From positions 191,001 through 255,000 of the forward strand of contig LSRY02000020.1 in the NCBI GenBank assembly GCA_001643675.2: 64,000 bases of DNA. Direction: 5' to 3'. The notes below the pieces were generated by a model, which saw only the letters and a list, made by a program, of their open reading frames with translations, did not search any database and was not told the DNA's origin. Origin of the DNA: Monocercomonoides exilis (taxonomy: Eukaryota > Preaxostyla > Oxymonadida > Polymastigidae). Below, piece after piece: positions 23,204-37,030 of the stretch (positions within the stretch are counted from its first letter, which is position 1; each line of letters opens with the position of its first letter). Made by a program: the position numbers and the translations under genes.

Positions 23204-25891
23204 TCCTGTGTGCGAAATCGCCCGTAATGATAAAATTTTGAATCCTATTTGACTTTTCGGAATTGAGGAAGAGTTGTAATTGCATCAAAAAGAAATGTAA
23301 TAAAAATGCGCCTTTCATAAATACAGTTTTCCTTTCAGTCTTTCATGGAGAAAAGTCAACCTCATATTCATTTTATTTTTAATGATATTCAATATTGTCA
23401 AAATTCTATAAAATATGTTGCAAAAGCAGTTGTTTCTCAATCATAATTCCCTCTTATTTTCAGGAGGCTTTCTCTTTACATTTTTTCAGATTTTTTTAAA
23501 TCATAATTTCTTTTCTTCTTCATCATCTTTTTCATAATCATCCCATGAATACCACAGATATTTTCTTTCAATTAAAATTTTGTTGTGCTTCTTGATTTCT
23601 TCCTGCTTTCCGCATCCTCATTTTTCTGTTTCATTTCCTTTCGTTTTCATTTTAAGCACATTGATAAAGATATATATTGATTTTGACCGTTAATAAACAG
23701 CCAAATATATCGAAAACTTATACTCAAAGTATTCCTCCGCTTGCATGCATTCAAAAAAAAACTCATTTTTTGTAAAATAAGTGTTCTTCTTTTCTTTCGA
23801 TAAGGAAATTTGTCTCATCTTTTTTTTCAATCTCTTCTTTCTTGTTTGTAAAGGAGTAGAATTAATCTGATTTGCACAAGAAGAGAGCATGCATATGAAG
23901 TTTAAAAGATATGTTGGTACAAACATTTGTCAAACAGGAAAGGGTTAGTCGCAGACTATTTAAAAAAAAATAAAAACGAATTAAAAAATATGAAATTTTT
24001 TTTGAAAAAGAAAGTGAAGGAAAAGAATTGATAAAACCTCCCATTTTCACAGATATTTCATAGCGTTACGACTTTTACAATAAACTAGCTGAAAACAAGA
24101 AGAATCTGTTCAAACCAGTCTGATCGAGTGGATCAATTGCCAAAAAATGAAGTACTGAAAGGAATTTGAGCAAATGATACAGTCCTTATTGTCATTTTTT
24201 CTTATTGAGAAATTATCAACACAACGATGTGTTACAGAAATTTCCAAATATTGCGGAAATAAAGTGATCTATTTATTCAAGAAAGGAAACAGAAAAATTA
24301 TTCTGAAAAAGATACCTAAATTTTAATCAAATGAAATTGCAGATTTTCTGGAAAAGCAAACTGATTATTCCTGCTGAAAATTTAGAAGTCCCAGCACTCA
24401 GGGCAACGGCCGTTTCCTTTGAAAAGTATCTGAATTAAATTCTTGGGTTAAATCTTTGTTAGTACTGTCTTTGCAGGGTTCTTCAATATTATCGAAATTC
24501 CAAATAACTTTCGCTAAATTTTGCATTAACTTGCATAACAACATAGACTCGTCAAGCACTTTGCATTTAAGTAAATTGAAAAATTATTCTGATCCAAGTT
24601 GCGGATGAAGTTTAAAGGATTAAAGGAAAACTCAAAAATCTGATGAACTCCATTCTAATAATTTGCTTTATTCTCCATCTTCTTTTTGTGCTTAATTTCA
24701 TCTTTCATACAAAAAGATTTCATTTCTCTTTTCTGCAATAGATTCACTTTGAAACAATAACTTCTTTCAATAAAGCATTATTCCAGCAAGAAATTTTCGA
24801 AGCATTCAACAGCTGTGCCTCATATGGGTCAGAATTCTGCATTTATGAAAAAATCCATGATTTGTTCCATACAATTTCTGCATCGAATAATTGTAATTCT
24901 TGCATTCTCATGCAAAATAAAATATTGAAATATTAAAAAGTTGAGGAAAATATTTGAAAGTATTGTGTGGAACAAAATTTTTAAAGCAATAAATTTCGTC
25001 CCATATCTCTTTTTCAGACAATCCAAAATCATCAAAGAATGTCACATTGAAATAAAAAACTTGTTATTAAAGCATTTATCATAAATGGGACGAAATTTTA
25101 TGCTTATTGAATGTTGTTCCATACAATGGTTGGTAATTTTATTCAAAATTATTTTGTTATTCAGTTTTTTTAAAAAAAAAAAAGAAAATGAAAACTTACA
25201 ATAAAATTATCAGAAGAATTTTGGTACAAATCTTTAATTTTTTTCATAAATGCAAGAATTATGTACCAAATGAAAATGGGAATTGCATTGTTCGAAAAAC
25301 TTCTTGGTTTTTGTTAAAAAAAAAAAAGATTTTTTTATAAAATTTAATAATTGAAAATGTGAACAATGGAACAAAATATTGAACGCTCTTTTAGTTAAAA
25401 AACATTTCAGAAACAAGGTTCAAATAAAACAAATAAAAAAAAGAACGCAAAAACAATTCAATCGTGAAAAATTAAAAGAAGAAAGAAAGACTGATACAAA
25501 ATCAGAAATATGTTCAGCGAACTGTTGTGATACTGGAAATCAATCATTACGCATTGTACAGGACTCGCATCTTTTAAAATGCTTGCTAAATTTAGAACTC
25601 TTAACTTTTTACTGAATCAATGGTTAAATAACGTGGTTATGCTTTAAATAATCAGTTCGAGAAATAATTAAAGAATAAGATATAAAGCAATCATTGAAAA
25701 AATATATATAAATAAAATTCAGAAAAATGCAAAGTATTAAGGATCAAAGAAAAATATACAGAGATAAAGAGAGATTAGACAACTTGGCAAATAAGGATAC
25801 ATAAAGAAATTATAACAAGAAATTGAATAAATAAGCAATATTTCTTGAACACATCCAAATTTTCGCTTTGATAGAATTTATCAATGATGGT
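23204..25891. other. AT-rich intergenic region
   Basis: These 2.7 kb lie between the start of the beta-helix kinase-like gene and the 3' end of the glycogen synthase gene. The DNA is very AT-rich and all ORFs are short and biased to F, K, N and I. It contains the dispersed repeat at about 24826-25125. A small GC-richer patch near 24390-24420 stands out, but I could not assign it to any RNA family. Confidence 0.55.
24826..25125. repeat. Dispersed AT-rich repeat, copy A, with fold-back
   Basis: The block begins with GGGTCAGAATTC, contains TCGAATAATTGTAATTCTTG, and ends near 25008 in TTTCGTCCCA. It recurs in the same orientation at 51276-51640. Immediately downstream, 25083-25125 carries the terminal part inverted (GGGACGAAATTTTATGC ... 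TTGTTCCATACAATGG), so copy A folds back on itself. No ORF is conserved between copies. It looks like a non-autonomous element or its remnant. Confidence 0.6.
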
Positions 25892-28800
25892 TTACAATTC
25901 TTCATCTCCACTTGCAAAGAGCGAATTCTCAACTCTCTTCGCTTCGCTCTCAACCTCTTCTTCCAAAGCCACCATTCTGTGGCGCATTCGTCCAAACTCT
26001 GATAGCCAGCTCACTCCCATCTCTTTGGTGTCGATCACAGAGTTCCACGCCACTTTTCTGAGCTGTTCGTATTTTGATTTGTCTTCGTAGCAAAGAACAG
26101 CACGGCGAACTGCATCCTTCAGATCGATTTCGGTGTAACCTTCGAAGGTGAATCCATTCGATGTTTCTGGATTACCCGTCTCAAACACGGTGTCCTTCAG
26201 CCCACCAGTGCGGAATGCCACCACAGGAGTGCCGCTGACAAAGAACTCCATTTGCACAATTCCTCCTGGTTCAAACAGCGAAGGCATAAGCCCATAATCA
26301 CATCCCAGGTTAACAAGTGGCCCATCCACAAAGAACTCATTTGGATCAGCCCAGAATGAGTCCGGATATCGACGACGCAACTCCCACATTTCCCTCTGGC
26401 ATGCATCGCCATAAGGATCGCCTGGTGTAGACTTTCCGCCAATTATAAACTGAATGCGTCCTCCCAAATCTTCGATGAGCCCATAGCAGCAGTGCAGAAT
26501 GAGCAGCACTCCTTTCTGTTCAGTCAGCCTTCCGACAAATCCAAACACAGGAATTCTCTCATCGACTGCCTTCGGGAAGTACTTTTCTTGTAATCTTCTC
26601 TTTGCTTCAAGGTGGTTCATTGTTCCCACAACCTTTGCAAGCGTTTCTCTTCTCTGTTCCTTCCGAACACCATTTGATGTTCCAAACGCACGATGGAACT
26701 TGCGCAGTAATGGAGACAATGACGAGCCTGCCAGAAGATCATTACGGTATGTCTTACTCACAGTTCCCCAGTTGTCTGTGCACATGAAGGCAGCACGAGA
26801 TAAATTCAGCACGTTCTGCGAGCCAAATGGATCCACAAGGATGTCTTGTTCAAGATGATGAATGTAGTTAAGAGCTCCTTTCTCTCTGTTAGGCCATATG
26901 CGCCCTTGGTAATCCTCCTCCAGATTGTGCGCAATGTGGAAGAACGAGGTGTGTGAGAAGACCGTTCCAAATGCGCCTGAGCGATGAGCATAAGCGGCAC
27001 AAAGTCCAGCAAACCAGTCGTTCGTCACAACAAGTGATGGAAGCACAGGAAACTGGCAGCAAAGCTCCAGTGCTCCTTTGGCCATCAGCACGCAAGTACG
27101 CAGACGGTCTTCGGCTCCCTGGTTGCAATATGCCTCTGGAAACAGCGAGTAGTTGTGGATAAAGTAGAGTTTCACTCCCTTCACTTCGTTGTAGTGAACA
27201 CCACATTCAACTTTCTCGTGGCCCACATATGTGATGATGTTCTTCAGATGGCGGAACCCATCTGCAGCAAGATATCCTGTGCGTCCCTTTCGATCGACGT
27301 TGTAATATGGTGAAATTACACTAACATCAGCTCCATTAGCAGCAAGATCCTAATTATTTGAGGGAGATGATATTGAAATTATGAATAAAAATAAAAAATG
27401 ATTGAATGAATGAAATATGGTTGCAAAGTGAATTAAAGCACAAGTGTATCAAACCTGAGTCAGTTCATCAACCATCACGCCCAAACCGCCAACGGTTGTC
27501 CACTTTCCGAGTTCTGGCCCAACAAACACAATTGGTCCAATAGAATTGAAGCGGAGGATGCTTGCAGACAATGCAGACACAAACGAGTGCGACTTGTCGG
27601 CTTCAAAAGAGCTGAAAAGAGGAGCAGTTGGATTTGTAGAAGAAGCAGATTCTCCTTGCGGCTCCTCATTCTTTTGCTGGTGATGCTCATTCAAAATGCT
27701 TGGATTTTCAATCTTCAGATGCTTTTTGATCGCTTTTGCAAATCGGTCGCGTTGTGCCAGTGTAGTCTGCGTTGATCCTCTTAACACTTTGAGGAACGCA
27801 AGAATACGCGTTCTCAAAGCACGCTTGCTTTTATCATCTGCCTCATTTTCGCACATCAGCCAAAGGAAGCTCTGCAAAGTTCCACTCGTACGCTCAGCAG
27901 CCCAATCGCGGCAACGCTGTTCAATCGATGGTTTTTCAGGAACCAGTGTTGACGAAGATGCTGATGATTTTTCTTTTTCTTCAGCTGGATTTAAAGTTTT
28001 GTCTCTGAGTGTTAATGAATCAATGGGCATAGTAGAAGCTGAACTTGGAAGTGGTGCAGGGATCGATGAAAAAGAATGAGAAGTTTGTTGAGTGAATGGC
28101 TTGATTTCAATGCCCATCTCTTTCATGATTCGCATTCTGATCTCTTTCTCCTCAATTGTCGGAGGCAGCACCGACTGTGCATTCGCATTGCTGATGTTTC
28201 GCACAAAACGACTGTCGAGCCTTCCACCGTCTGGCCAATCAACCGATTCAGTGGCTGCTTTGCGTTTCAGCTGGTTCTCATCAAATGCAATCATCGCATC
28301 AGCAACATCGCTGAACTGTAGTGCTGTTGGGGATGAAAGCATCTTCGGAATAGCAATCCCCACAACATCAGATGGGGACAAAGCAGGCTCAGAATGAGGA
28401 ATAGCGTAAACAACCTCACCAACAATTTTGGCTCCTTTCTTGCCATCGTTGCGTCCAGCTCCTTCTCCGTTGCTCTGATAATCAGTTGCACCAGGATTTA
28501 TTGTGGTTGTTAGGTTCAAACGCACTCTCTTTTCCATCTCATTCACTGCCTGTCTTGCTTGAGCATCGAATATGACAGCCAGTTTGGATCCGATTGAGAA
28601 CAGAGCATGAGCAAAATGCCTGATATCGCCTGTGGTGCGGCGCAGAGTGCGCAGAATGAAGTTAAACCGAGACCTCGCAGCGTCTTCGTCTGTGTTGTAG
28701 TAAAAGAGATCCACGATGCGCTCAACAGATTGCTGCAAGCACAGCATTTCCAATCCCATTGAACGTGGATGCAAAGTGACAGAAAACAGCTGAGTAGTTT

Positions 28801-31800
28801 GTGCATGGATGGAGTGATACAAGGGATCATGCAAAAATTCCGTAAGAAAAACAAAGCGGGGAGCTGGGTCTTGTGTTGGAAGAAGAGACAGAGAAGCGTC
28901 TGGAGTGGAAGCATCGTTGGCTGCTTTGCCCTGCGAGGTGTGCCAAGACTCATTCAGCATGTTGCTGACATCTCTCAGCTGCACCACAACTTGCTTTTCT
29001 CTCTCAAACTCTTCGTTTTCTGCTTCTTCCTTTTCAGCGTCTGTTCTCTCAACAACGCGACCAGCAAGAATGCCCACACCTCCAGCAGCAGTAGCCGCAG
29101 CAGCTGCCGAAGACGATGAGGCGGACTGGTTGATTGTGTATCGCCCTCCTCTGCGAGCAGACGGCTTGTCCTTCACAAACAGCGGACGAAGTGGCGAGAA
29201 GTCGATAAATGCAAATGCGTCGTTGGACATCTGCGACGAAAGAGCAACAAGAATACGCGAATTCGGTGACGACGCAAGGCGCATTGTTTGTGATAACGGG
29301 CTTTCACCTGGCTTCGCCACTGATTCACTTGTGTTCTTCGCTTTTCCTTCTCCTTTGCTGTCCTTGTTTGCGAATTCGTCATTCTTTTTCTCAAATTCAT
29401 TGATGCTTCCACTGCTTCTTCCATACAGCCATCCGTACAACTCTTCCTTTGATCCCATGCAGCGAAGCGTTCTTGCTTCAACGCGTCTGTTGTGTCTAAC
29501 CACAGCAAATATCTTGTCATGAGGACCGTATTGATGATATGCTGACAAGAATGACACAGAACCAGTTGAAAGAATTGGGAATCGACGTCTGAGAAGCAAA
29601 GTGGCATAGAAGCGAGCAAGAACATGGTGGAATTGGGGCGTCGCGTAATGCTTCGTTCTCAAATGCATCCAAGGCTTAGCTTTGTCTGATCGATTGCTGG
29701 TTGTGTAAGGTGTGATCTGTGCTGTCTGCTGCAGAGGTGTTGTTTGCATCAGAGTTGAATTGGCCATCGACGGAGAAGTCGTTGACCCAAATGTCGGAGC
29801 TGCTGACTGGCTGGAGAATGAAGATGCTCCAGATGACATCGAAACGATCGACGAGTTCTGTTGGCTGCCAGCTCCAGAAGAACCAGGCAATTGGGCTGAT
29901 GTCGCAGAGCTGGCAGCAGCGAGGCCTGGCTGGATGCGGGAGATGAAGAAGCCAGGAGCAGTCACAGCCAGAAGAGTCAGCGCAGCATCGAGTGCAGCAC
30001 AAGAGGCGTCCGGATGAAGGAAGAAGTCAGCAGAGTTAATGAAATTGGCAAAGAATGAAGGGAATGATAGCGCATCGACTGGATGAATAAGGAACAGAGG
30101 AGACGAAGGCAGAAGATGCTGCAAAGTTTGCAGATAGAGCTGTAACCGACGAAGAGGTGTATCAACAGGAACTTAGCAAAGAATTGTTTACAAAAAGGAG
30201 ACATGAATATTATTAAATAAGAAATGGTTATTAAATAGGAATAAAAATAAATAGAAGTTTGTATAATTAAGCATAGAAAAAAAACAAAAAAACAGCCAAA
30301 CCATTCTTAACTTCTCTGCGCCTCTTGTTGCGTTTGTAGATTGACACGTGAGGCTTCTTCTGTGTGACAGATGTGATGTACTCTTGCGACGTAGATGGAG
30401 ACGATGGCGAAATAGGTGGACCGTAAAATGCCTGAAACTGCTGTTTTTCCTTCTCCCTCAGTCTTTCTATTTCTTTTGCAGCCTCTCTTTCTCTCTGCTT
30501 ACGAAGTGCTTCTTCTTCTTCGCGTCTTTTCCTTCTCTCCACTTCAATTGGAAGTTCTTCATCGTCTTCTCTTCGTCTGTCTCCATGTGACACAGCATCG
30601 TCGCTCGGTGACAGCTGAGATCTCGAACCACTTCCAGAATGAGACTGCGAAGAAGAAAAGCTTGTAGAATCAGAGGAATGTGGAGAGGATGAAGAGAATG
30701 AAGGAAGGTTTGAGCGCGCAGTTGCTCGAGTGTCAACATATTCATCCTCATCTTCAGACAACTCTTCTTCGTTCGTTCGAGACTTTGAACTGGATGCTGT
30801 TTCATAAAATGTAATTTGAAAATCAGATCGGAAAATGTGAAGTTAAAAAATTAAAAGTGAAATAAAACAGCACATAATAATGATAAAAATAAAATAATAT
30901 CTTTTTAAAAAAACATAAATTGTAATAATATGCAAACATCTGAGAATTCCTGATTCGTTGCTTGAAGCAGCTGATATTGTTGGCAATGTCGGAATGTTGC
31001 CACTTGCCGCAGCTTTTGCAAGCGCTTTAGTCCATGGATCCTCCTTTTCCTTTGAATCCACAAGAAAGACATCAAACAGCAGCTCAATCAGCCTGGACAG
31101 TGTCTGTGTGAGTGGCAGAACGCCAGACGACAAAAGTGCAGCGTTGATGAGCGTTGATTGAAGGTCTACACAGTTCTCCAGTGGAGCCTTTGTTGCACAT
31201 TCTTCTGCGAGTGTGCTGAAGTATGGCGAAGTTGCCAGTGCCGTGTTAGCTACAGACGCAGGCGATGTAGCTGGATCCTTTTCGTCTGACGTAATATCCG
31301 CAACAAACATAAATGTTGGATCATCCAGCCACACTCTTTTAGCCAATTTCACAAAGAATGGATGCGCTGGTACTCCAATCACTTCATCGCTGCCTTCAGC
31401 CAATCCAAACTGCTTTGCTTTCGCCTTTGTAATGTCGCCCTGTGTTGCACCTGCCTTCATCGCACCAGACAGAACAAGAAGATGTGTCCAGAAGCCGAGC
31501 GTGTCAGTTCGAGGAATGGAAGAAATGCTGGAAGGAGCAAGCGGAGGCAAAAGCGATGTCGGAGCAGTAAATGGAGTCGTAACAAGTTTCTTATCAGCTT
31601 CCACAAAATGAATCTTCTGCGGATCTCCAAACGGAACAGTCGCATTTATGTCCAGCTCAAACAGCTCTTTTTCAGCCGCTTCGAACTGCGCAGCTGTCAA
31701 TGCTTTTGAATTGATCTTTTCATTTTTCTCGTTCGAGCGCAGAGAAGATGGAGCGATTGTTGAAGCTTCACTTTCATTTAAAACTGATTTTGAAGCATTA

Positions 31801-34800
31801 GTCAAATCGAGCTCAGAGTGACTCAAAGGTGAAAGCTTCGAAGTCGAAGGAAGGATGGAAGATTGAGGAAGAATGCTTGAATTCTCAGCGCTTGCCATTG
31901 ATGACATCTTTGCTTCTGCTTCGAGTGTTGCCACGTCGCTGCTGTCGCCAATGTCAAATGAAGGCACAGGTGGAACAAGCGTCGCCGAGGGAGTGCAGAC
32001 ATCCCCGCGCAGCATTTGCTCAGAAGTGTAGTGTGGAACACCATCTGCATCGCAGCGCATCATCTCCAGATAATCAACATGGAAGGTTGTTCCAAACAGC
32101 AAGGGGCTTTTATACACAACTCCGTGAACACCGTGGCGATAGGAAAGAAGCTCCAGCTCTTCTGCCGCAAGATCCCAAGTGCGAATGTCTCTGTAGTTGA
32201 GCACGCTCATTTCGTTAGCATCGTCATCGTGCAGAACCAGTTGGTATGGTCCGCGAAAAGATGAACCCATCAAAATCTGGATGACCAATGCGTGTAATCT
32301 TCCTTCTGTTGGAAGAACCACATCAGTAAAGCAGTTGGGATTGAAATGAACAGACGATGAAGATGATTGAGGTGCACTGCTGCTGCTTCCACCAGCTGAT
32401 GAAAACGAAGGAGGCAAAGGAGCAGATGTCATTCCAGTTGTTGTACCCATCGTGGTCATCATCTGCGATTGTGAGTATGATGCAGGGCCCAGCTGTTGAC
32501 CAGCTCCGCCCATTCCCATCATCCCACCTCCCATCAGAGATCCCACATAACTCGAAGGAACGACACCGCTAGCACCAGTCATTCCCGAAGTCGATCCCAG
32601 AGGAGCATTCAATCCTGGGTTCATATGCCCTCCACCAACACCCATTTGAAGAGGCATTGGTGCACCCTGAGAACCAATACCTGCCATTCCACCCATTCCG
32701 CTCATTAATCCACCTGTTTGCGGTGTTGCTGCAACCAGTGGCGTGTATCCAACTCCCACAAATGGGAAGAGTGTGGAAGGTCCTGGAGAAGTTGTAGCAG
32801 AATTCATAAGGGACGGATTGACAGAAGAGCCCATAGTAGATGAGATGAATGAAGATGGGCCCATTTGAGCACCAAAGACTTGCCCAGATGAATAAGACGA
32901 TGCAACACCAGAAGAAAGAGGATTCATCGACATTGGCGTGGAGGCTGTTCCGTAATTTAATCCCATTGACGTGTTGATGTTCCCTTGCATCGACTGCATC
33001 ATCTGCTGTTGCCTCTGCCATTGCTGATATTGCCAGTGCTGCAGAGCCAGTGGATGAGAAGGAGGAAGTTGGGCAGCAGGATTTGCCAGTCCAACAGTCC
33101 ACAATGGAATGGTGCTGCTCATGTGCTTTAAAAGCAAAGGATGATAGCGTCTGTGTTTATGAGACGCTGAGGCATGAGGGAGATAGTCAATGATAAGGGA
33201 AGGAATTTCAGTGCCTGTTCTGACGTTGTTTGACTTCATTCCTGGAAGAAGCACAACACCTTTTGACTGAGCCATGGATGACTGCATTGAAGATTGTGCA
33301 GAAGCCGATGAGACTGGAAGCGATTGTTGGCTAACAAGATCAACAGGCATCACATCTTCAGGAGAGGCAACTGGATCTTCGTCATCAATCTCTTCATCCA
33401 GTCCATTTTCTAAGCGCGCCTTTTGTCGCTGCCTTTTCTCCTTCAGTACTCTTCCTTCTCTCAACTGGTGTGGTTGGAAAAGTTGCCGAGCATGTGTGCT
33501 GTCCAAAAGATTGGCCCTGTCTGTAGGCAATGAAAGGGTGCTGCCTTCAATTGCAGGTACAGCAGAGGAAACGTACAGAAGCAGTGGTGAGGGAGTGGCT
33601 GATGAAACTGCATCACTTGCCTCTTCTTTCCCCCCAGCAGACAAATGAGTATGGCGATGGAATGGCTGCTGGAAAATCTCACTTGGAGAAGGCTGATGCC
33701 CCGAAGAGCCTTCTGTTTCCTTTGGTGGTTGCTCTTCGTTCGCATCCACCAGACACTGTAAAGCAGGGTCTGATGCAAGAGCACGTGAAAGTGTCGACCA
33801 AAGCGAAGGGAATTCTGCAGATGAAAAAGCTGTGTGCGTTGTTATAGGATGCAAAACAAAACGGCATCCGCAGAACGATGCTGAAGGCGATGCCGAAAGT
33901 GTAACAGATGCTGTTATGTGCCTTGATTCAATGGAACGCGAGGCATTAGCAGCATCAACAGAGGAGAAAGAGGAAGAGAGTGCAGAAGGAGGAAGCGCTG
34001 GTGCAGCTTTTTCAATTTCTGGAATATATCGAAACGGGGCAGGTTCTGTTGAGAAATTCAACATAATTGACGCCGATTCTGAATTCGACGTGGGCAATGC
34101 CGATGAACTTAGCGATGCTATGGGCTCAATCTTTTTCGTAGCAACAGACTCGTCATTATCGTCTGCTGCTTCAAACAGCTTGGCATCATCTCGACTGAAA
34201 AGCCAGGAAGACGAAACAGGGCTAAGTCCCATCAAATGCGCGCAGCAATCTGAAGTGGAGCTGTTACGCACCACCCAGCGGGTGTCGTAGAAACCAGGCT
34301 GAAAGTAATGATTCTCATAAGAGCCAGACAAAGAATCAACATCTGCTCCGAAACGATTCTTGGAAGCTGGAGAATCCTTCACAGATGATGATGCCAAAGC
34401 ATGCGAAAGGGATTCCGGTGTCACTTTAACAGCATAGCGAAGGATAACTGAAGCAGATGTGTCATTATATGAAATTGATGACATTGCAGTTGAGATAATT
34501 CTGTCAGCTACTTCTTGATCCAGTTGCTGAGCAGAGCCATATGAAAATCCAAGTGAAAACGCTTCTTCTGACTCGTCGTCACCAACAAACAGATGGGGGC
34601 TAAGTAGAATTGGCATGTATTCTGCGACATGTTGATTTTCACTTGAGGCTGAATGTTCTCTCTGCTTCACACTCTGGTACAAATAGAAAAAATTGGCAGA
34701 TGCGGAAGAACTTGAACGTGTGCTTGACGTTGATGCATTGTGAGGAGACATTGAGCGCTGACTAGCTGCAGATTGCTTATTTTGTTGTGCTTGTGGAGGA

Positions 34801-35904
34801 TGATACACAAGAAGAGCAACATTGAACAGCTTTTCCAAAACAAGAGTGATCAATTTTTTCATCTTTGCTTTTGTTTTGTTTTTTGTTTCAGAATTAATCT
34901 CTAATTCGTCAACTTCCACACTCATTGCAATTCTCATTTCAGGCTTCATCTCATCTGCGATTGTCCCGACAACTACTCCCATTGTTTGATTTCCACTCTT
35001 TTCCTGTTCCTCGTCTTCACGATGTCCAAGATTAAAGGTATGGCCATCATATATCGCATTCAGCAAGCGAAGTGCACGCGACGCAACAACAGCATTTTGT
35101 GATCCTTGAAGCATGATCAGCAATCTCTCAATCTTGCGCAATCCTTCTGTATCACCTGCAGGAAGAGTGAAATGAAGAGAAGTCTCGATCTCGTCCATTA
35201 CATTTATTCCATGTCCGTCAAGTGCACGACATTTCCAATTATTATATTGCTCTTTTGAAATACAAAATTCTTTGACTTTCTTCTTTACCCAATTTATCAT
35301 CGTTACTATTTTCTGTTGATGAAATTCATCTTCAACTTCTTTAAGAAATTCGTTCATTGGATCTTCAACAATTTCATGAAAATGTTTCACAACAGCAGAA
35401 TCAAAATTAAATGATTCTTGTGTTCCTTTTTCTAGTTCATTCATCATTTTTAAGAATGCTATGATAATTCAAAAATAAAAATATTTTTGTTATAAAAAAT
35501 GTCAAAAAAAGGAAGAGAATGAATTTTAAAAAAGTTGTTTTGAAATTAAATATTATTGGAAGCGCACCTGAAGTTTGCTTTTTGAAAAGCATTAAAAGAT
35601 AACTGGTTAAAGAATCTGAAAACCATCCAGATCTTGTAATGGAAAGCAAAGAGAACGGTACCATCATTCTTGGCAAAGAACTATTTTCCGCATATCCAGG
35701 TTGCGTAACAAATATATCAAAGAAGTGAATTATCTCATATATAACATTTGATGTTTGAGAAGTTGAAATCCCTTTTAAAGTTTCAATAAACAGGTTCAAC
35801 GAATCAAAATAATTGGTAAAACAAGAAGAATCCAATAAATTAAAAAGGACAGTGCGTTTATTTTGATATATTTCTTGATAAGTAATTCTGACGGATTTTG
35901 ACAT
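25892..35904 (-). CDS. Giant glycogen/starch synthase (GT5) with very long N-terminal extension
   Basis: Five exons (35904-35568, 35458-30938, 30796-30302, 30171-27455, 27349-25892) join in phase at four introns of 105-141 bp and encode 3175 residues. The last ~500 residues are a GT5 synthase. They include the N-terminal ADP/UDP-glucose-binding segment GKWTTVGGLGVMVDEL across the final intron, FGFVGRLTEQKG, and the C-terminal SLFEPGGIVQMEF ... RTGGLKDTV motif with the paired glutamates. This domain transfers glucose to alpha-1,4-glucan. The region just before it (ILSTGSVSFLSAYH, KIFAVVRHNRR; about nt 29450-29600) and part of exon 2 (RHGVHGVVY; VWLDDPTFMFVADI) faintly recall GH13 amylase folds; that is inference only. 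The extension also has Ser-rich and Gly/Met-rich low-complexity stretches and an acidic/charged coiled segment in exon 3. The long gene model rests on matching phases; two genes cannot be excluded. Confidence 0.75.
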
Positions 35905-36261
35905 TTTGTGAATAAATGCACCTTATTATGGGTGTATTCATCAAATTTCGTGTCACCTGTTTTGTTTAATGAATTATTTTCTATTATTTATACCAATAGT
36001 GTTTATTTGATACTGCAAGAATATAATGTTCAAATTTGTTTATATCTCCACTCATTTTGTTGAATTTTCAATGAAAATTTCACTTTTTCATTATTATTTT
36101 TTTTTTTTTCAAAAAACAAACGAACAAAAATAAAAGTGGTCTGTTAAGTCAGACGGCCTAAAAATTTGTATGTTAAAAGAAAAGAGTATTTCATAAATAA
36201 CGAAGGATAATCGACAAATCGCATATTTCAAAACTCTTCAACAATTTCATGGTATCTTTTT

Positions 36262-36263
<2 letters not shown>

Positions 36264-36312
<49 letters not shown>
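36264..36312. repeat. T49 homopolymer
   Basis: This is an uninterrupted run of 49 T. It is far longer than other runs in the window and its true length is probably uncertain. Confidence 0.95.
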
Positions 36313-36313
<1 letters not shown>

Positions 36314-36652
36314 TGACAGACGAGGCTTCAAGTAATTTGTCAGGTCACAGAGGTATAATTCTTTTTGTTAAATTTCCCAATAAAATTCAATTTCTTATTT
36401 TTTTGTCATATCACTGTTCCCACTAAATACACTATAAATTATTCTTATTCGAAAAATAATAATTCAATTTCGGAATTAATAATTCGAATTCGAAAATTGG
36501 TAATTCAACTTTGATATTTATTAATTCGATTTCGAAAAAGAACGAATCAACTTCGATATAAAAAAATTTTTTTATTTGAGGAATAAATAACTTGTGTTTC
36601 AGCGTTTGAATTCTCAAAATTTTAAAATCGTCTATTCACCTAGTTCATAAAG

Positions 36653-37030
36653 ACAGATATCGCATTAAATACAGGACATAGCACAAAATACCGGACAAGA
36701 TCGATTTCACAATAACTGCCAGAGGAATTATTCTGACAAATTTCATCAAAATATATCTCATCAATACAAACTCATGTGACATACAAGACTTTCAAATTAG
36801 CCTCATTTGTGCACAGAAAAATTAATGATTAAAATCTGGAAGAAACTCAAAATCCAATTTCTCCGATTTTTTAAAAATAATTTTTCTGAGTACAAATGAG
36901 GCTATTTTGAAAGTCTCGTTTATCAATTAAGTTTGTATTGATGAGATATATTTTGAAGAAAATTATCGGAATAATTCCTCTTGCAGTTATTGTGAAATCG
37001 ATCTTGTCCGGTATTTTTTGCGATATCTGT
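36653..37030. repeat. Imperfect fold-back inverted repeat
   Basis: The left arm 36653-36823 and the right arm 36879-37030 are inverted copies around a loop of about 55 bp. Both begin with ACAGATATCGC and share ACCGGACAAGATCGATTTCA, then a GCCTCATTTGT segment near the loop. The left arm has an extra ~20 bases near its outer end, and scattered substitutions show the element is old. It resembles a MITE or fold-back element; no transposase is nearby. Confidence 0.8.

Noticed and set aside
24385-24425. GC-richer patch as a small RNA gene
   Set aside because: It matches no tRNA box pattern or snRNA core I know and has no clear terminator. Left unassigned.
25735-25805. U6 snRNA-like words (ATACAGAGA, AGATTAG, AAGGATACA)
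   Set aside because: The spacing is wrong, the conserved 5' stem and 3' half of U6 are absent, and there is no terminal T run. Probably chance in AT-rich DNA.
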